From assembly GCA_045649545.1 (NCBI GenBank), contig JAZRQE010000025.1, positions 1-9,113 on the forward strand: 9,113 bases of DNA, written 5' to 3'. Below are positions 6,769-9,113 of the stretch, piece after piece (within the stretch, counting starts at the first letter, position 1; the number at the start of each line of letters is the position of its first letter). The position numbers and the translations under genes are program-made. A model generated the notes under the pieces. It searched no databases. It was not told the DNA's origin and was given only the letters and a program-made list of their open reading frames with translations. This stretch comes from UMGS172 sp045649545 (GTDB lineage: Bacteria > Bacillota > Clostridia > Oscillospirales > Acutalibacteraceae).

Positions 6769-7494
6769 TTGGGTAAGACGGTTGTGCTTATATCTTCCAA
6801 GGGCGGTAGCGGGAAATCCACTGTTGCTGTCGGTCTTGCAACGGCTTTTTCGCTCGAGGGTAAAAAGGTATTGCTTATTGACGCTGACGAGGGTGCAAGA
6901 TGTTTGGACTCTATGTTGGCGGTTAACGAGGGTACAGTATTTGACATTTCCGACGTTTTAAAGGGCAATTGTGACGTTAATGATGCTGTGTTGAGCGTTC
7001 CGAAATTACCCAATGTATTCATTATTCCGTCACCGATGTCGGGTGAGGCATTAGACCTTACTGCTTTAGGTGATTTGACCGAAACGCTCAAAAAAGAATT
7101 CGATTTGGTTATTGTTGATACTAAAGGTCAGTTGCCGGCTGAAAGATTATTGGGACTACCTAAATCGGCCCATATTATTTCGGTTGTTACAACAGATAAA
7201 ATTGCCGTAAGAAACACAGGAATTTTGAATTCTAAATTGATTCGTGAGGGCTTTAAACCGAGGCTAATAATTAACCGCTTCAAACGTAAAACCGCTTACG
7301 GTAGCACTGTTAATATTGACGGTATAATTGATGAAACAAACGCAAGGTTAATCGGTCTTGTACCTGAAGATAAAAAAATAGGTGCTTATTCAGGTCCTCT
7401 CGTTTTGGGAATTGCCGCAAAGGCAGTTTTCAGAATTGCAGGAAGAATAAATAATAAGGTAATTCCGTTACCTATGTTAAAAGAAATTTTATAA
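6769..7494 (+). CDS. Divergent MinD/ParA-family ATPase (MinD-like)
   Basis: A 241-aa P-loop ATPase of the MinD/ParA family. The deviant Walker A KGGSGKST has both signature lysines (Lys11, Lys16) at the same positions as E. coli MinD. Asp38, Asp40, Arg44 and Asp47 of switch I are also kept. LIINR and GLVPED near residues 164 and 203 are MinD-type. Two features differ. Switch II reads VDTKGQ (Asp117) where MinD normally has VDSPAG. The protein also stops soon after VIPLPMLKEIL, with no clear amphipathic membrane-targeting helix, and is shorter than the usual 260-270 aa. TTG at 6769 is chosen because AGGGGTG ends six bases earlier and MGKTVV is the standard MinD beginning; the in-frame GTG at 6760 lies inside that ribosome site. 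Neither minC nor minE is adjacent. Division-site selection cannot be assumed. Confidence 0.8.
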   Translation: MGKTVVLISSKGGSGKSTVAVGLATAFSLEGKKVLLIDADEGARCLDSMLAVNEGTVFDISDVLKGNCDVNDAVLSVPKLPNVFIIPSPMSGEALDLTALGDLTETLKKEFDLVIVDTKGQLPAERLLGLPKSAHIISVVTTDKIAVRNTGILNSKLIREGFKPRLIINRFKRKTAYGSTVNIDGIIDETNARLIGLVPEDKKIGAYSGPLVLGIAAKAVFRIAGRINNKVIPLPMLKEIL

Positions 7495-7512
7495 AGTAAA
7501 GGATGGTAAAAA

Positions 7513-7911
7513 ATGAAAATCGCTATTATTGCACACGATGCTAAAAAAGAACTTATGGTTCAGTTTTGTATTGCTTACTGCGGCATTTTGAGCCGACATA
7601 CCATCCTTGCAACCGGTACTACCGGTAAGTTGGTGTCTGAAGCCACAGGGCTTGAAATAGTAAGATTTTTAAGCGGTGACCAGGGTGGTGTTCAACAAAT
7701 AGCCTCCCGTATCGGCTGTGATGAGGTTGATATGGTGCTGTTTTTCAGAGACGCTTTAAAAGGTGATTCCGAACCGGATGAAGGCTCTGTAATGCGTTTG
7801 TGTGATGTGCATAATATCCCGATTGCAACCAATATTGCAACTGCAGAAATGCTTATACACGGTCTTGAACGCGGTGACCTTGATTGGCGTGAGATTGTTC
7901 ATACCAACTAA
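7513..7911 (+). CDS. mgsA: Methylglyoxal synthase-like protein with altered active site
   Basis: A 132-aa protein aligning end to end with methylglyoxal synthase, which turns dihydroxyacetone phosphate into methylglyoxal plus phosphate. Conserved elements are AHD (His8, Asp9), the phosphate-binding ATGTTG (33-38), FFRD (Asp80), the EPD Asp89 (E. coli Asp101) and IPIATNIATAE. However, the SGPxGGDQQ motif reads SGDQGGVQQ, so the catalytic base Asp71 of E. coli is Val60 here. His98 is replaced by Ser86 next to a one-residue deletion, and FFRDP reads FFRDA. The fold and phosphate site look intact, so it may be an altered enzyme or a binding/regulatory MGS-like protein. AAAGGATGG precedes the ATG. 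It lies 18 bases after the MinD-like gene, probably co-transcribed. The symbol denotes homology only. Confidence 0.8.
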   Translation: MKIAIIAHDAKKELMVQFCIAYCGILSRHTILATGTTGKLVSEATGLEIVRFLSGDQGGVQQIASRIGCDEVDMVLFFRDALKGDSEPDEGSVMRLCDVHNIPIATNIATAEMLIHGLERGDLDWREIVHTN

Positions 7912-7931
7912 ACTTTGAAAATTAAAGCAAA

Positions 7932-7961
7932 AAATTCCTCACCCAAACCGGTGGGGAATTT
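7932..7961 (+). terminator. Probable terminator hairpin after the MgsA-like gene
   Basis: AAATTCCTCACC (7932-7943) pairs with GGTGGGGAATTT (7950-7961) over 12 bp, with one T-G pair and a six-base loop. On the plus strand the tail is only TTTGTGTGT, so termination may be partial and hisS may receive read-through. On the minus strand the stem runs into TTTTTT, a better tail, but no minus-strand gene is seen here. Confidence 0.6.
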
Positions 7962-7995
7962 GTGTGTAAATTAAAGATATTTATAGGTGATAAAT

Positions 7996-9113
7996 ATGGC
8001 TAAATATAATACTTCGATTAAAGGCACTGCTGATGTTTTACCGGCTGATAGCCACAAGTGGCAGTTTGCAGAGAAGAAAATGCTTGAAACTGCAGGGCTT
8101 TTCGGCTTTTCTGAAATAAGAGTTCCGGTTTTTGAGTATACCGAAGTTTTTACTAAAAACGTAGGTGAAACCACCGACGTTGTTCAAAAGGAAATGTATA
8201 CTTTTACGGACAAGGGTGACCGTTCAATTACCTTGCGTCCCGAATTTACCGCAGGCGTTGTACGTTCTGTTATCGAACACGGTCTTATCAACGGTGCTTT
8301 GCCGGTAAAGGCTTGTTATGTCGGCGGTTGCTACCGTTATGAGAAACCTCAGGCAGGACGAATGAGAGAGTTCCATCAGTTTGGTGCCGAGATGTTCGGT
8401 GCGGCTGACCCTGCTGCCGATGCGGAAATGATTTTGTTGGCAAATTCAGTTCTTTCAAATTTGGGCATTAAAAATTTATCGTTGGAGATTAACTCAATCG
8501 GATGTCCCGAGTGCAGAGCAAAATACCACTCAGCATTGAAGGAGTATTTTGCTTCACGTGAGGAGGAACTTTGCGAAACCTGCCGTGACCGTCTTGAGCG
8601 TAATCCTATGCGAATTTTAGATTGCAAATCGCCAATTTGCAAAGAGATTGCCGATACTGCTCCCATAATGCTTGATTACCTTTGCGACGGTTGCCGTGAG
8701 CATTTTGAGGGTGTAAAGAAGCATTTGGATTCTGCTGAGTTAAAGTTTACAGTTAATCCTAAAATTGTTCGTGGTCTTGATTATTACACTAAAACCGTTT
8801 TCGAATTTGTGTCTAACGATATCGGTGCACAGTCAACTGTTTGCGGTGGCGGACGTTATGACGGGCTTGTCGGTCAAATGGGTGGTCCCGAATTACCTTC
8901 GTTAGGTTTTGCAATGGGTATTGAGCGTCTTTTAATGGTTATGGAAGCTCAAAATGCAGAATTCCCCGAAGCTAAAACCCCTGATGTTTATATTGCGACA
9001 ATGGGTGAGGGTGCAAAACTTAAAGCAACTAAATTGTGCATGGATTTAAGAAGTGAAGGATTTATTGCCGTTTGCGATGTCGCAGGTCGTTCGGTTAAGG
9101 CACAGATGAAGTA
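7996..9113 (+). CDS. hisS: Histidyl-tRNA synthetase, 3' end beyond window
   Basis: The first 372 codons of a class II aminoacyl-tRNA synthetase that charges tRNA-His. The frame is open to the window edge, so the missing part is the end of the C-terminal anticodon-binding domain, not a break. Motif 2 is YRYEKPQAGRMREFHQFGAE (from Tyr113). The histidine-specific HisA motif is RGLDYYTKTVFEF (Arg259). Motif 3 contains GFAMGIERLL (Arg311). Between them lie four Cys pairs: CPEC, CETC, DCKSPIC and CDGC. This is a Cys-rich insertion region seen in many Firmicutes HisRS and may bind metal. The ATG at 7996 follows AGGTGA (7985-7990). No convincing own promoter and no T-box are present in the 34 bases after the hairpin, so it may depend on read-through from upstream. 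Confidence 0.96.
   Translation, partial: MAKYNTSIKGTADVLPADSHKWQFAEKKMLETAGLFGFSEIRVPVFEYTEVFTKNVGETTDVVQKEMYTFTDKGDRSITLRPEFTAGVVRSVIEHGLINGALPVKACYVGGCYRYEKPQAGRMREFHQFGAEMFGAADPAADAEMILLANSVLSNLGIKNLSLEINSIGCPECRAKYHSALKEYFASREEELCETCRDRLERNPMRILDCKSPICKEIADTAPIMLDYLCDGCREHFEGVKKHLDSAELKFTVNPKIVRGLDYYTKTVFEFVSNDIGAQSTVCGGGRYDGLVGQMGGPELPSLGFAMGIERLLMVMEAQNAEFPEAKTPDVYIATMGEGAKLKATKLCMDLRSEGFIAVCDVAGRSVKAQMK

Noticed and set aside
6741..7091. 116-aa open frame on the minus strand opposite the MinD-like gene
   Set aside because: Antisense to a well-supported ATPase gene with no ribosome site or promoter of its own; a codon-bias shadow.
8376..8666. 96-aa open frame on the minus strand inside hisS
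   Set aside because: Antisense to conserved HisRS motifs, with no initiation signal.
1..9113. CRISPR array, transposase, integrase, tRNA, rRNA, T-box or riboswitch
   Set aside because: Looked for and not seen. There are no spaced direct repeats, no mobility genes, and no leader long enough before hisS for a T-box.

Overview
The window reads as ordinary chromosome from a low-to-moderate GC member of the Clostridia, probably a gut Ruminococcaceae/Oscillospiraceae-type bacterium. This rests on strong AGGAGG ribosome sites, consensus sigma-A-type promoters, GTG and TTG starts, a zinc-ribbon L28, a Firmicutes-style HisRS and an mre-mrd-min gene neighbourhood. Genus cannot be settled from the sequence alone. 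No mobile element, CRISPR array, tRNA or rRNA was seen.

Left end (1-470): a perfect 13-bp hairpin of unknown role; a possible minus-strand micro-transcription unit (promoter, ribosome site, 17-codon ORF, T-tract terminator); a plus-strand 57-aa uncharacterised gene; and a terminator shared with the convergent rpmB. Positions 493-1539: rpmB (minus) and a Gph-like HAD phosphatase (plus) are transcribed divergently from two clear promoters. The phosphatase runs in one operon with a dCMP deaminase, closed by a strong terminator at 2074-2109.

Centre (2131-6669): a consensus promoter drives mreB-mreC-mreD-mrdA, the core of the rod-shape elongation machinery (actin-like scaffold, two membrane/periplasmic adaptors and a class B transpeptidase). 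No terminator follows mrdA. A probable internal promoter and a dyad lead into a MinD-like ATPase and an MgsA-like protein.

Right end: a hairpin at 7932-7961, then hisS, which runs off the window.

The most unusual points are in the last part of the shape cluster. The MinD homologue has no adjacent minC or minE, an altered switch II and no visible C-terminal membrane-targeting helix. The MgsA homologue carries valine where the catalytic Asp71 (E. coli numbering) should be, and serine in place of His98. No complete new multi-gene system is evident. The best leads are this altered MinD/MgsA pair and the small minus-strand unit at the left edge.
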